Program-made: the position numbers and the translations under genes
The notes under the pieces: model-generated
Seen by the model: the letters and a program-made list of their open reading frames with translations, nothing else
Told to the model about the DNA's origin: nothing
The model's database searches: none
Assembly: GCA_936440205.1 (NCBI GenBank)
Contig: OW387140.1
Coordinates: 19,651,659 to 19,715,658 of the forward strand
Direction: 5' to 3'
Length of the DNA: 64,000 nt
DNA from: Lepidonotus clava
Taxonomy: Eukaryota > Annelida > Polychaeta > Phyllodocida > Polynoidae
In this document: positions 1 to 12,134 of the stretch, piece after piece
Numbering within the stretch: position 1 is the stretch's first letter
Layout: every line of letters begins with the position of its first letter

Positions 1-349
1 CTAAACTGTTCTCCTCATTTATATCAAAAGATATGTCTCTTACTATCTACTAACCAATTGCCTGTACTCTAGTGACCGGGTAGAACACTTTCAAAAATAT
101 ACCTAGTTGATGCACAAGATATTTTGTAGTCTATCCGGTTTCTTCTTATCAGAGATAAACAAAATACAATAATTTCTCATACAGACCTTCAGTCAACAAG
201 GAGTTTTCAATATCATATAGAAGAAAATCGATTTTGTTAAGATATTTGGTGATGGTATTATTGCTTATTCTGACACACTTTGATAAATTGACGTTCCATA
301 CCAAATTACCCATTATTCAATTGTCATAGATGGAGGTTTTTGATATGAT

Positions 350-968
350 AATAAGCCCATCCCACATTGGGTATATCCCCAGGTTGGACAAATGTTGAGC
401 AAAATAGCTGTGCAATCCTTGTCTCCTAGAGTTGGAGTTACTGATATAAGCAAGAGTTGTGTTTTTCTATAATTATCTCCAATATAGACAAAACATTAAG
501 ATTTCTTAAGTTTTACCAATTGATAGATTTGTAGGTCTGCTAGCTAATTAAAATGCTGTATTTCAGGGCAAAATAGGATTGGATATTAGAGGTTGGGTTA
601 TGCTGACAGGCTTTAACATTAGTTCCTATGGGGAAAAAGGCTATTATACATATAGCTGCATTTTAGAAATTTTGGGAGCAATCTGTCAACCAAATTGCTT
701 TGGATTTTTTTTTATCGTGCATCTCTCTTCAGGGAATAAGCACAGAGGCAATTATGAAAATATTTTATGGTAAAATTTAATGTCAGTGTAAACTGGGATG
801 GGCTTATTGGACCAGGTAGCATCCGAGGTAGATGTGTAATTTGTCAACCAAATTGCTTTGGTTAATGTTGTGCTATTGAACTCTCTTCGTGGAATAAGAC
901 TGGAGGGGATTTTGTATATATTCCATGGTAAACTTTACTGATGGTTGAAATATGGAATGGGCTTATTG
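350..968. repeat. Inverted-repeat element with internal tandem duplication
   Basis: A stretch of about 125 bases is present twice in direct orientation (684-809 and 842-968). Both copies begin with TGTCAACCAAATTGCTTTGG and end with GGGCTTATTG. The end motif also occurs inverted at 350-364 (AATAAGCCCATCCCA), which suggests a non-autonomous inverted-repeat transposon that has partly duplicated. I found no target-site duplication and no coding potential. The family is unknown. The rest of 1-1460 shows nothing recognisable. Confidence 0.45.
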
Positions 969-1466
969 CAATCTCTGGAAATTTCCACTTGGGTGGAAAT
1001 CTTTGAGGAAAAATTCATAGAATTATGTTGATCAACATCTCCCTCGCAAATTGTTCAATATCCCTTTGTCACTGGTAATATTCATTGATGCATTGGAGTT
1101 ACTTTCATTTTGCGGTTTTCCTAACATACCAAAGTGCTAATGACATGCAGGGCTAATGATCATAATCCATTCAAGTCCTAGATATCTTTTATTTTAGAAA
1201 ACACCATTAAATTGCATGAAAGTCTTCATATAGCTGGTTATAGGCTACACGTGAAGGCGTCTCTATTTCTCTGCTATAAGTTAGGAAATGACGCAGAAGA
1301 CTATAGGACAAGGTTTATTAAGAAAATATTTGGAGACGGGTGCGGGGGTGGCACAAGACAGTGGATAAACCCGGGGGTGGGCGGGGCGCAATGCGGCGGG
1401 GGGCGGGCGGGAGTGGGTGGGAGGGTGCAGGAGACGCGGGAGGAGGGGAGGGGGGCCACTGGAGGC

Positions 1467-1725
1467 GGGGATTCCCCACATGGGTCTGGCTGATGCAAGG
1501 CATAGTCCGATTTCACCAGCACACCGTGTGACGTCAATGGGGGTGGTTGCTAGGCGACGGGAAGTGGACGTCAAGGATCTGTGAGCTCCCAAAATAGAAT
1601 CATATAGTGGGTAAAAAACACCGGAGAGGTTAAGGGACTGTATGCTCATGGCGTGGAAGGCCTATTTATAGAGTTGATTTGTTCTTTTATTTACACTTGT
1701 TTGTCGAGGACAAGGGGATTCCCAG
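1467..1725 (+). promoter_or_regulatory. Promoter-like cluster: kappa-B, CRE, X-box, TATA
   Basis: A GC-rich stretch (1340-1480) leads into a dense set of motifs. These are GGGGATTCCCC at 1467-1477 (kappa-B type), TGACGTCA at 1529-1536 (full CRE), GTTGCTAGGCGAC at 1546-1558 (RFX X-box type), GGACGTCA at 1566-1573 and CTATTTATAG at 1662-1671 (TATA-like). A second GGGGATTCCC follows at 1714-1723. The order resembles an inducible promoter firing rightwards with a start near 1695. A possible 5' splice site (GTG/GTGAGG) follows near 1796-1803. I found no coding exon to attach to it, so the transcript could be non-coding. Confidence 0.4.
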
Positions 1726-4163
1726 TCAGACTACTGTCACTTCAGGCACACTTGTGACCGCACAGACAGTGAACACCACGCATGCAATAGTGACGTGGTG
1801 AGGTACACGTTGTGCATGAATTTAAATCAGGATATTAATGTATATCTTTACTTCTTTTAAAGGTCCATACCTATAGTACTGACAATAATAGTTGTTGAAA
1901 ATTACTATATTGGATTTCACTTTGCCAAAACATTTGAACGCGGAGAATATATACAACGTTTAATGTAGATTTGGGTAATATGCATATGGGCACCTTAAAG
2001 ACATGTCAAGAAATTAGAAGGAAATGACTATAACATACAGTTGTTTTCTTTAATTGAATAGTCGTCTGTTAATAGAGACAAAGAAAATGTCTAATATCCT
2101 AGCTCAGGCCACCTTAGGCCGATATGAAACAAAATGTTCGTCCCTTTTGATGTCCATGTTAAAAAGGGTAGGCCTATAGGGCCTAGTTATCGCTAATTTC
2201 AGTGCAATGTAATGTATAAGACACTATCATTTATGACCACATATTATGAATGCTAATATTAGCTTGGTAGAAATACTGTTCCAAATACATAAGGCTAATA
2301 TGGTCCATATTTCTCTCCTCTACTACTTTAAATTTTTGATAATCTATCATTGATGATACTTAAAATCTAGTATTACTAATGGTTAATTAGTGTTTTTTCA
2401 TTGTCTTCATATTGAAAACATTTATGATTTTTACTGAAAGTTGATCAATAGGCCTACTACTGTATTTCACACTACTTGGTATTATGAAAACAATGATGCA
2501 CCATATACCAATAGGTCAACAGATAATGGATATATAAGGCTGTTTGTTATCTGTTTTCCTGAAACCTGTCTATACTGTCTATATCATGCGGTTATAATGT
2601 TACGTACTATTGAATGTGTTACTGACTACTCTACAAATGAGAGGAAAGAAAAGGGAAACTAACAATTATATTGAAAAAGCTTTATCTCCCGGTGAACTAT
2701 GCGGATTATGATTTAGTTATAGGATAATTACCTCTAACTTTGTTCTTCGGTGTTATTGTACAGTTTTCTATGCTTTTCCTTACACCAGATCAAATATTGA
2801 ACGAATAATGCATTGAACATTTGTTATCATTTGTTTTTGTTTACAATAATATTTGTACAAAAGTAGGCTATTCGCTTTGTTGCCCAAATGTATATTGTAT
2901 GCATGAGCTATTACCCCATTCCCCAAACGTGTTATTTGTAGTGGTGAGATTGTATTTAGATGTCAATATTCAATACTATATATGCATGGTACTTCATAAT
3001 TGTCATTTATATAATTACCTATGTTATTCACGGCAGGCATGCATACAGCACCATGCCGTGATATACATCATTCATAATAATTATACACTAACAAAATCTA
3101 GGCAAAAACCATATCAAAAGCATATCGTGCAGCTACACGTGACACTGCTGTATACTACAGGTGAGGCAGTGAACCCAGCCTCACCTGGTGGGGTCGGGGC
3201 AGGGCAGGAGGTACCATCGATACGACGAGTCTGATGAGACGGGTCAAAGGACGTGATCGATCCGCGTGTAACCTCCGAGTCTAGATAGAGACGCAACCAC
3301 TGCTACTGCTAGAGTGGAATGAGTGCATGCACACTAGTACTTTAGTTCAAATAGGTCGCTGAAAGTGTTGATTGGCATTAATGTTCCTAAGGGTGTGGAG
3401 GTTCAGAGGGGGCGCCCATGCCATCCTCTTCGATAGGTTTTCGAAAGTCGAAACCTATTATTATTTCAAATTCGCTACCTATATATGCGTAAGATAAGTC
3501 CAGCAATGATAACTGTTTTAGACAATTGTCGGGCATTTTCTACAATATAGTATATGTATCATATGTATATGTAAATTAGTGTGCATATATACATGCAGCA
3601 GAGAGCACACAAACATTATCGTCCTATAAACCTAGTATGTCAACTATGCATGTGCATAGTGGAACATTGTGGTTGCACATAAGAACTAGGGAGTGCACTA
3701 TTCCCTTTCTACTATCACCATCACCAGAATAATGCTCGGAAATTTAGCAAAAGAAGAACATGATTAACTTTAGAAATTCGAAGAACTTTGGTACACCATC
3801 CTAGGTATAAATCTCAAGCTAAAATCATTTCATTTGGGGCATATGCATAATGCAGTGACCGTATAAGCCCACAATTCCCGAAGATGAAGGTAATCCGACC
3901 CTACACGAAATGTAGGGATCGTAATTCCATATGGAGGTATCCAGGTATTCACAGCCTTATAAGGCACGGGGATCAGGAGAGGACCATGTATAGCCACCTG
4001 ATTATGGCTCTGACTCCTAAACGATTCTTGAATACTCGAAGGACAATGCCGGTACATTATTTAGGAGACTGACCCTGCATGCTACACCGGAGTAGTGGTC
4101 TTGGGCTCTAGAGTGTGGTCCTAACGCTGCAAGTCACATTCTTATGACACCAATAATTATTGT

Positions 4164-4164
<1 letters not shown>

Positions 4165-4202
<38 letters not shown>
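4165..4202. repeat. (TA)n microsatellite
   Basis: An uninterrupted run of TA dinucleotides, about 38 bases. Confidence 0.9.
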
Positions 4203-4206
<4 letters not shown>

Positions 4207-6010
4207 TACTGTTACCTGCTTGAACTCTTTTTTAATTCTAACCTGAAGCACCTATAAGATGTACAAGAAATATTTGATAGATAATACCCTTTTAACGTTT
4301 ACTTTTGCCATCTAAATTTATTATCAGATATGATTGATTTACCTAATATCACGTTTAAGTTCCAAACAATCTCTCAATGAACCGTGTAGGCCTATATCTA
4401 ATAACTCAACACTGCCTTCCTCACTCTCCTGAGTGAAGTCCCTAAATATGACGTAAATAAGGTATAATAAGGCTCTATATCTAGCAGAGGTGGTTTTTAG
4501 GTGTCATCCCTCAGCAGGCAAAGTAGACCTGACCTATGGTGTTCCGGATGGTGTATTTTTGTGGGGTGAAAATGTAGACACAGGTATAAAGGAGTGCCAG
4601 TCACTGGGACCTATAACATGGTTTACTCACCTGTCCCATTATTTTGTCAATGTAAGAGAACATATATACCTTCCTTGTGGTTTGTGGTTCAATTTTGGAG
4701 CTGATCATGACATTAAAGGCAGAAGTAGCGAACGGCACAAACTAATCTGCCCATGCAACTATGGGAAAAGGTATAGTTAGTGCTTATGTAATTATAATTG
4801 TTATGAAGGACTATTGATTGTACTATCTGTATTAACGACTTTGAATATTGTGCGTCGCGATTATGAGGTAACATGTTTGTGCTAGTCATTCATTTTGATT
4901 TATCGAATATCTTTTATTTTTAGAGAAAACACTTTTTACATTACTTATTACATTGAGAGTAAAATTAAGTGATAGAACAGTGACCGACTGCCTAAGACTA
5001 GATCATAGAGATACATAATCTTATATATGTATATGACTAGATATATCCCTAAGTAAAGGTCCTGGTGTAGTATGAACTATATCGATCAGGAATCAATAAT
5101 TCATCTCTTATTCCCAAAGGTGCGCGTTGCCCAGGCGTATACCTGACGTGCTTCCTTTCCTATTTTGGATAGATTGACTTTTTTTTAAACATAATAGTGT
5201 AATCAAAACCATTGATAGACGAAGAAGGCTTAAATAAAATACATGAACAAGTGAATGTATCCTTAATATTCCTGACCCATTTCCTGACCCTCTAAGTATG
5301 GTTATCTTCCGTGACGACGATAATACAGACCCAGGACCAAACCTCGTGACGAAAACACTAAGCAGGTCGGGTCGGGCCCCCAAATTCGACACAGCGACAG
5401 TCAGCTGACAATAGATATTTTTCTTAAATTCCACAAGGCCCGATCGACATAATTAATGACATTAAGCAATTTCAAATATATAGATATGGCAATGGATATA
5501 GACGTCTAGGGTATATAGCATATAAATTATAAAGTAATAAAGATTTATGCGATTTGGCGATCCCTGATGGCGATTTATCAAATTCAACGAAAGATATAGG
5601 ACATCAGGACCCTCCCCCATCTACGGCCCCACCTGATCGTCAAAGGTGTGCCTACCTGTGTTTAAATGGGCACGGTGCCAACAGCACGACCCGTTAGCAT
5701 TTTGTGAATGGTAATGTAGTCCTATTGTAGAGAACGCTAATGTGTAATGTATTGTTTAGCACTTACATGTATAGGCTGTGGTGTTGTTCCCCGTGTACAA
5801 TTGCAACTACGAGCACGGGAAAAAATCAAGTTAAAAGAGAATCAAATAAAGAAAGTTGAGGTGTATCCCGTTATATGGCTAGAGTACAGTAAGGAAAGGT
5901 GGATGAATGTATGTGGCCATAGCCAAATTATACATGACCTCCTATTCTAGCTTGTGAACCCAGTTCGTGGCCAATAACAACCATAGACATAATATGATAG
6001 ACATAATATA

Positions 6011-6012
<2 letters not shown>

Positions 6013-6062
<50 letters not shown>
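6013..6062. repeat. (TA)n microsatellite
   Basis: An uninterrupted run of TA dinucleotides, about 50 bases. Confidence 0.9.
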
Positions 6063-6063
<1 letters not shown>

Positions 6064-8528
6064 TATATAAAAATCACAATTGGATTTATTTTGTAGCATG
6101 TCATTCAGATAAAATGTTAATACCAGTTAGGCCCCTACTGATAAGAATAAACAATTCTAATAGGCCTAGGGATTGTAATAGTTTATATAGTCATGTTTAT
6201 ATTGGGCCTATGTGCATAAATCTACCCTCTTTGATTCATAGTAAACGAATTAGATCCCTTTTTTAATCATTAAATCTGTTTCCATTCTTAATTAGGTCGA
6301 GGCTGTTCTAGGTCCCCAGCTGGGCTCAGGTTAAAACTTTGGTACACATTAGTGGGTCAACAGTGAGTGGCATCTGACGTCCAGGCCAAACTAATCGATG
6401 ATGCCCACGGCCGTGGTTCTGCCAAGTCCAGCGCGCAGTGGTCCTCAACCTAAATACGCCATATAGATTATGAAGTGGTTAGACGCGAGACATTTAGGGC
6501 GTGGACTGGGAAAATAAACCCAAACACACCTCTGTGGTTGTTGCTGAGTCACGGCCCATACATGTATACACACAGAACGTCTGCCCAACGTTAACCACCC
6601 ACGGTGTCTGGGTCTACGACGCAAAATGGGAAAAGTACAGGCTGAACATAAATCCTATGTATACGTGCACTTTGATTTGATTAAGATAGAAAATAGTATT
6701 TCACATGTTATGTCATAATTTATTAATATCGTCTTTCTTTTTTTCAATTTTTCTTATTTATTTATCTATTGTTGTTATTGAATCCAACTCTTTTGTACTA
6801 AGCTATTCCGACAATTTTTGAAGAAATGACCTTTTTAAGAAATGGAAAAATACTTAGTCCATGAGATACCGTAACCAATGTCTATAAAGGGATCCGGAAC
6901 ATGGAGGGTAGGGGCGTGTAAGTTACTGATTATACATAGGCATATAGCCTTTCTAAGCAATGTTTATCAATAAAATGGCTTGAGTTTCCCTCCTCATTAA
7001 CGCATTTAATATATATAAAAAAAGATTTAATTATGGAATAATTGTGCTTGAACGGCGCAAAACGAATCCTCTAGCTCTTCTTTGGAAGCAATTACCAAGA
7101 TCCTGATTCTTACATTGAATTAGATCTATGAAAAATCGGGAAACGGGAAGGACTGGCCCGGTGATGTAGTAGGAACGTTTAGTGTGCGTTGGTATGTGAA
7201 GGTGGGTTTAGTAGGCCAACCACTCTCGTCCTCACACGGTTATGAATCACTATAGTAAGAGGGGATAGGTCCATTCGTTTTCCGTCAAGGGATGTACTAA
7301 GGTAAATACTAGAATAGTTTGAACTTGCATACATAGATATCCGTATGCATTAACGTCACAATAAGTCGTTATTAGCCAATATTTTGTTTCTCTCGATAAT
7401 TAGTCAATTGATATTTAAGTGGCTGATTTTTTTACTGCCCCCTCCCCCTTGTTGGATCAAATATAGATTTTCTTATAATGTATCTCCACCTTTTCTGAAA
7501 GCTTCGCCACTGTATGTATTTGGTACCTAACGGCCTTCTATATATGGAACCAAACAGGCAGTGCGTGAAATAATTTTGATGTTTAGATCAACAAGGATGG
7601 TATCCAGTGTCAACGAACAAATTTTAAGTGGCATGAAAAAAGTCCAGGTGATCTTAAAATAAGTAAAATGCATAGCATCATATTAAACTGAAAGAAGTGA
7701 AAATACTACAACAAATTTGAAGCAACATTCCTGCATATAACTGCTTAAGGAAAGAATTTTACAAAAACTTATTATTTACAGTGAACTGATGTTATTTTCA
7801 GTTAGGTTCATCTAGCACTGGGACATTTGCATTGTCTGCACTATGCTATATCCGTCTGAAAATATTCCGCACAACACCATTTTAAATCGAACATTCTACA
7901 TAGCTTTTAGATTATTAGGCGTCGATTAAGATTAAACAGAAACAATCAAATATGGCCTCCACTAAGGTTATTCGAACCGGATGTATAGTTGATGGTTTAT
8001 ATATTTCACTCTTTACTTATAAGCTAGTAATCGTTTCTGCTTTCAACTAATGAAAAATCTCAATTATCATAATTTTATATTGATATTCAATAATAATGGA
8101 GAGTTGACTTCTGGTTTACGTATTTTTATTTCCTACATAGATCATCCGAATGTAACAAGTATTTTGCTCCTTTGATCCGGTACAACAATCCGATTCTACA
8201 TCTCTTGGATATACATCTCCACATAATCCAATCGACACATATTGCCGAGAAGGATGTGGCAATATTACAAAGTATGATAATGTATATTTGTCCTAAGAAC
8301 ATAGCTGTAATTATGTGTCTAACAATTCAATACCGCAGCTTCATGGATAATGATATAAATAGGACACATAAATACATAATATGATAAAGAGAGGCATGCG
8401 ATATACATTACAAACATGTAATTTCAGTACAATTTTAACTTAACACTATGTCATGATCTTGATTGATGAAAGTTAAATTACAATACCCAAAATGGTTATA
8501 CCGTTACTGATGGAATATCATTGCATTT

Positions 8529-8722
8529 CAGGGCGCAAAATGTAGGGTTATAGCCCTGCTGCCCGTTGGGCAGGCGAAATTCACCTCCCCATCGTTATTG
8601 AATTATTACTCTGTGGTGGAAATTTCATGTGCCCGAGGGGCAGGTAAATGTGACCATTTACCTGCCCCTCCACAAGTTTTACCTGTCACGGGCAGTCGGG
8701 CAATACTTAATGTCGCGCCCTG
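8529..8722. mobile_element. Small MITE with central perfect hairpin
   Basis: The ends are CAGGGCGC (8529-8536) and its complement GCGCCCTG (8715-8722), flanked on both sides by CATTT (8524-8528 and 8723-8727) as a likely 5-base target duplication. In the centre, 8635-8650 and 8655-8670 form a perfect 16-base-pair stem with a four-base loop (TGAC). There is no coding capacity, so this is a non-autonomous element. The superfamily is uncertain; the CAGGG end is compatible with hAT-like elements. Confidence 0.6.
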
Positions 8723-8970
8723 CATTTGTTCTTTTTAACTTTTTTTTTTTTCCAAATTGTGAAACCTTCACATATTTGCAAAATTACTTGTGCAAACGTC
8801 AACACATCTGACCGTTGCTGATGAAATTCAACTTTTAATTAATATATACCATGAAAAAATTAATTAATATATACCATGATTTTTTCAATCTCTGATTTCT
8901 CGATCTCTTAATTTTTCAATCTCTGAATAAATCTCAATTTCCATTTGGAAGCAAAACTGATCAAGTTAGT

Positions 8971-9598
8971 CTAGCTTACAGCTATAGGCGAACTACTTAT
9001 CAAGAAGGGTGATTTAAAGTGGAGTTTGTATTTGTAGACGTCCCTGGATATACCAGGTCGTCTCGCACAGTTCGTGTGAATAAGCAGGCTATGGAGAACA
9101 TGATTAAATAGAGATAACTGACTAAGCAAGGCTATATAACTTTCTTGTAATGACAATTCCTCACTTTTAAGAACATGATTTTTTTGACATGATTCACATT
9201 GCTCTTTCTTCCCCGGATCTTTCTGTCTCTTCGGCCATAATGACCCTTCTTTGTCGATATTGTCATGTTTACACTTTAGACAGTTTGTGCAGAGTTTGAC
9301 ACCTTCACCTCTGTCAGTTTGAACTTCGTCACTTGTACAATAACAACTTACTCCGTCGTCATTACCACACCGTTGATCTTTTCCGTTTTCTTCATTCTGT
9401 CCACAGTTATAACACTGGTGACAATCCTTCTGATCGTTTTCACTTGTACAATAGCAGTTCAAGTTCTCACTTTCAGCCCGGTCTTGAGGGCTTTGGCTGT
9501 AGATGTTACGAGAGTTATTGGAATGCCCACACGAGTCAGATGGCCCGCTCGGTCTTTGAGGTACTGTTCGTTCATTGTATACTTCTAATAGCCTACAT
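8971..9598 (-). other. C/EBP 3' region carrying a long Cys-rich open frame
   Basis: Downstream of the C/EBP stop, a frame other than the C/EBP frame stays open from 9681 (inside the zipper exon) to 8971, 236 codons. Its product would be hydrophilic and rich in Cys. It contains two similar blocks starting CYCTS, about 110 bases apart at DNA level (near 9331 and 9444), plus CXXC-like pairs such as CHQCYNC and CTNCLKC. It is most simply 3' untranslated sequence, but the length without a stop is unexpected. No family was recognised. No AATAAA was found on the minus strand between here and about 8126. Confidence 0.35.
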
Positions 9599-11070
9599 TT
9601 AGTGCTGCTCCCGCTTGATGAACTTTTTGAGCTCAGGCGGCAGCGTGGCTCCGATGTTGGTGAAAAGTCCTTTGAGAACATTAAGTTCTTTGGTGAGCAA
9701 CTCCACTTTCTTCGTGAGTTCGTCGTTGCGGTCTGTGAGCACCTTCACCCTGGAGTTGGTCTCCTGTTGTTTCTGCTTGGCCTTGTCTCGGCTCTTCCTC
9801 ACCGCGATGTTGTTGCGTTCTCTCCTCTCTCGGTACTCGTCGGTGTCCTTACTGACGTACCTCTTCTTACTCGGGGGCGTGGCCTTCAGTTGGTTACGGG
9901 TGCCACGTCCGCGGGACGTCGACGGCTTGGTCGACGAGGTGACGTCCTCCTCTGGGAGGCTGTAGGTGTCTGCCTGGTCGTCGATGCTCACCGGGGTGGT
10001 GGCGAGGGGCAGCTCCAGCAGGGTGGCGCCGGCACTGACGGCCGCCTGGAGGTCGATGATGTTGGTTTCGCCCAGGGTCAACTGTTCGGCCTGCTGCTGC
10101 TGTTGCTGCTGACCGGCGAGCCCTGCTGTCAGGCCGACCACGTTGCTGGGTAACTCGATGTGCACGATCTGAGGCATGTGCGACGCTGAAGCCGACGGCG
10201 TTGGGTCGGAGCCTTGGTGGTTGAGGAACTGTTGGAGGAAGTCGTCGTCGTCGGGGGATGTGGCGGGGTCGGAGGGGCGGTCGGGGGCGAGCGGCTCGGC
10301 CTGCTCACAGCTCAAACCAACGACAGCTCCATTGTCACAGCTAGGGCTGAAATCAAATTGACAAGAATTAGATATGTCATATGAGAAATGGTAAAACGTT
10401 TCACCATGCAGCATATTCATCATTGTTCAAACCGAGAAATCCTGAGTTGCCAAATTTAATCATTAATGACTAATGCGAGTTGTGACTCGTAATTTTAGTC
10501 GCATCTATAGGCCTACATATCTACCGGTATCTGAATCTTTGGAAATTGTTTCAAATGATTGAATGACAGACATGCTATGCTTGTGGAATAGAGCAAGTAT
10601 TATCCAAATTTATCTGCCATCTATCTATCCCAACTTTACTCAGCCAGTGACAGTGACACCTAGATCTAAAGCCTACCAATGCGGTACTCAACCAACCGTG
10701 GAGAAGTTAAAATCGGTACGGTCTAAACCTCAGATTGAAAACGCCCTGTTACTGTGTAGAATCTTACAATCCAGAGATTATACTGCTTAAAGACATCTAC
10801 CACGCGCTTTAATATAGATCAAATGAACATTAGGGAGTTGACCTACCTGTCTAGGTTGAGGTTGGTTTCGCCGAGGAGGTCGGGAAACAGCTGGAGAGGA
10901 CTGGCTGACGAAGTCTCGGCGATGAGTCGCTGAAGATCGACAGACAATTCCAATTTAGGATCAAGATCTTTGAGATCCCCAAGATCCACTGAGTCTTCCT
11001 CGAAGGCTGGGATGTTTTTCAGCTTCTTCTCAGAGTCAGTGACCCAATCAACACCTTCGTACAGCGACAT
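9599..11070 (-). CDS. CEBP: CCAAT/enhancer-binding protein, alpha/beta/delta/epsilon class
   Basis: This nuclear bZIP transcription factor is encoded by exons 11070-10847 and 10346-9599, joined in phase 2 (donor AG/GTAGGT, acceptor TTTCAG/C); 323 aa. The C-terminal basic region contains RRERNNIAVRKSRDKAK, the C/EBP signature, followed by a leucine zipper with heptad leucines to KGLF. The N-terminal half is acidic and holds MSLYEGVDW and several leucine-rich acidic patches, as expected of transactivation regions. A Q7 tract lies mid-protein. I chose the ATG at 11070 because it is the first in-frame ATG after the minus-strand TATA box and has A at -3. The frame is also open upstream for about 105 codons without an ATG. 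It sits head to head with C/EBP gamma. The single intron differs from the intronless vertebrate CEBPA/B/D genes. Confidence 0.9.
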
Positions 11071-11116
11071 TGTCGCAGGCGGCGTGGTTGGGGGCGGCAA
11101 TCCTGAGTTCAGACAT
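11048..11116 (-). promoter_or_regulatory. Upstream ORF overlapping the C/EBP start
   Basis: The only ATG between the TATA box and the main start lies at 11116, out of frame with C/EBP. It encodes 22 codons and terminates at 11048, 20 bases beyond the main ATG at 11070, so the two frames overlap. Its context has A at -3. Vertebrate CEBPA and CEBPB mRNAs also use a short upstream ORF to set which start codon is used. Here the overlap would require leaky scanning to reach the main start. Confidence 0.5.
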
Positions 11117-11380
11117 GATGACAGATCGTAATCGTAGGACAAAATGGGTGGGGTGTCCAGACTCCCTGCGTTCAGGTTGTCCAGTAGGGAATACAGCTTG
11201 GCGGTTTCTATTTCCAAATTAAACTCCTCTTGCGCCGACACTTTGTAAGGTGTCGGCCTTCGCGTCAATTTGACGTTGGTTATTCGTTTCCTAGGCTGGA
11301 GTGTCCGCTTCTGATTTTCGGAGACGTCCAGAACCTTCACGTGAGTATTTCGCAATGACTTCGGAGGGCTTCCCTCAATA

Positions 11381-11387
11381 CTTTATA
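11381..11387 (-). promoter_or_regulatory. TATA box of the C/EBP gene
   Basis: The minus strand reads CGGTATAAAG here, which places a transcription start near 11350-11358. That is about 285 bases upstream of the chosen ATG, leaving a 5' leader with a single upstream ATG. Confidence 0.6.
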
Positions 11388-11630
11388 CCGCCACTTCACT
11401 GACTGATATCACTGCGCGCCAGGGGTCAACCCAACGAAATGTCTATTTTCTCTCAATTTTGACGAATGCCAAGTTGTGCATATGGTTGATAATTAAGAAA
11501 AGATATACATGGAATCACTTTTTCACAATTTGTAAACCTGAATTTATCTAAGAAATCATTTGAAGCGGACCTATATTTTCAAAGGCGTCAGGATATCAGT
11601 GTTGTAGGGCAACGATTCTTGGGAATCCCC

Positions 11631-12052
11631 AGCTAAAAATAGCACATACGTCAGGATTCTCCTTTTTTATTGGTGGATATTTTAGGATAACCTCTTGTTG
11701 ACGTCACTGGGATACCACCATTGGGTATTGCGCAAGGACGGGGCAAGCTCTCAGAACGTGTCTGGACTTGTCGGGGGACGACTTTTCAAACCGGTGAAAT
11801 GAATGAAAACTTTCCCTTAAGACTTTAAAATTTCAGTAATAGTACTTTTTACCCTGTGATTTTGGGTTAGGTATAATTTTAGGCTATGAACTCAATGGTT
11901 TCTGGGGTTATTTGATGTTAGAAGTGGCTTCAGTGTTTGTCGCTGAATGGAAAGTCGAGCCAATCAGAGCAGGCGTAACAAACGGGATCCCCCAGCAGGT
12001 GCCCGTTTTTATCGAGCGCTCTGATTGGCCAATGGAAACTTCCGTGACGTCA
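11631..12052. promoter_or_regulatory. Shared divergent C/EBP - C/EBP gamma promoter
   Basis: Between the two head-to-head genes lie GGGAATCCCC (11631-11640, perfect kappa-B consensus), TGACGTCA (11699-11706, full CRE), ATTGCGCAA (11727-11735, C/EBP site), and a 12-base inverted pair carrying CCAAT boxes (GCCAATCAGAGC at 11959-11970 and its complement at 12018-12029). An ATTGG/CCAAT pair (12024-12033) and a second full CRE (12045-12052) follow. The mix suggests CREB/ATF, NF-kappa-B, NF-Y and C/EBP autoregulation serving one or both genes. Function is inferred from motifs only. Confidence 0.6.
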
Positions 12053-12059
12053 CAAAAAC

Positions 12060-12134
12060 AAGCACGGAAGACACCCTAAAACTCGGAAAAGTGACCGCCA
12101 AGTTGCATTCTCCTACAAATTACTGCCAACCCAA
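12060..12134 (+). other. Non-coding first exon of C/EBP gamma (approximate start)
   Basis: A consensus donor CCCAA/GTAAGT follows 12134, downstream of the CRE at 12045. The matching acceptor is CTTTTAG/GTTTGG, so the second exon begins at 13119 and carries the start codon at 13308. The transcription start is a guess. The leader contains a five-codon upstream ORF near 13176. Confidence 0.5.

Larger units (their letters stand above)
1800..8520. other. Gene-free stretch
   Basis: No open frame here looks like protein. The longer ones start at non-ATG codons and have no recognisable domain or splice support. The stretch is AT-rich and contains two TA microsatellites, listed separately. Confidence 0.6.

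Noticed and set aside
1281-1649. Proline-rich minus-strand frames and Gly/Arg-rich plus-strand frames
   Set aside because: They come from a low-complexity GC-rich tract in all frames and have no domain, splice or ATG support.
2821-3234. 137-codon plus-strand frame
   Set aside because: AT-rich, starts at a non-ATG codon, and shows no domain or splice support.
7965-7990. TTCGAACC string resembling a tRNA B box on the minus strand
   Set aside because: No A box or cloverleaf arms at the right distance.
9575-10153. 192-codon plus-strand frame over the C/EBP exon
   Set aside because: Antisense shadow of the C/EBP coding exon.
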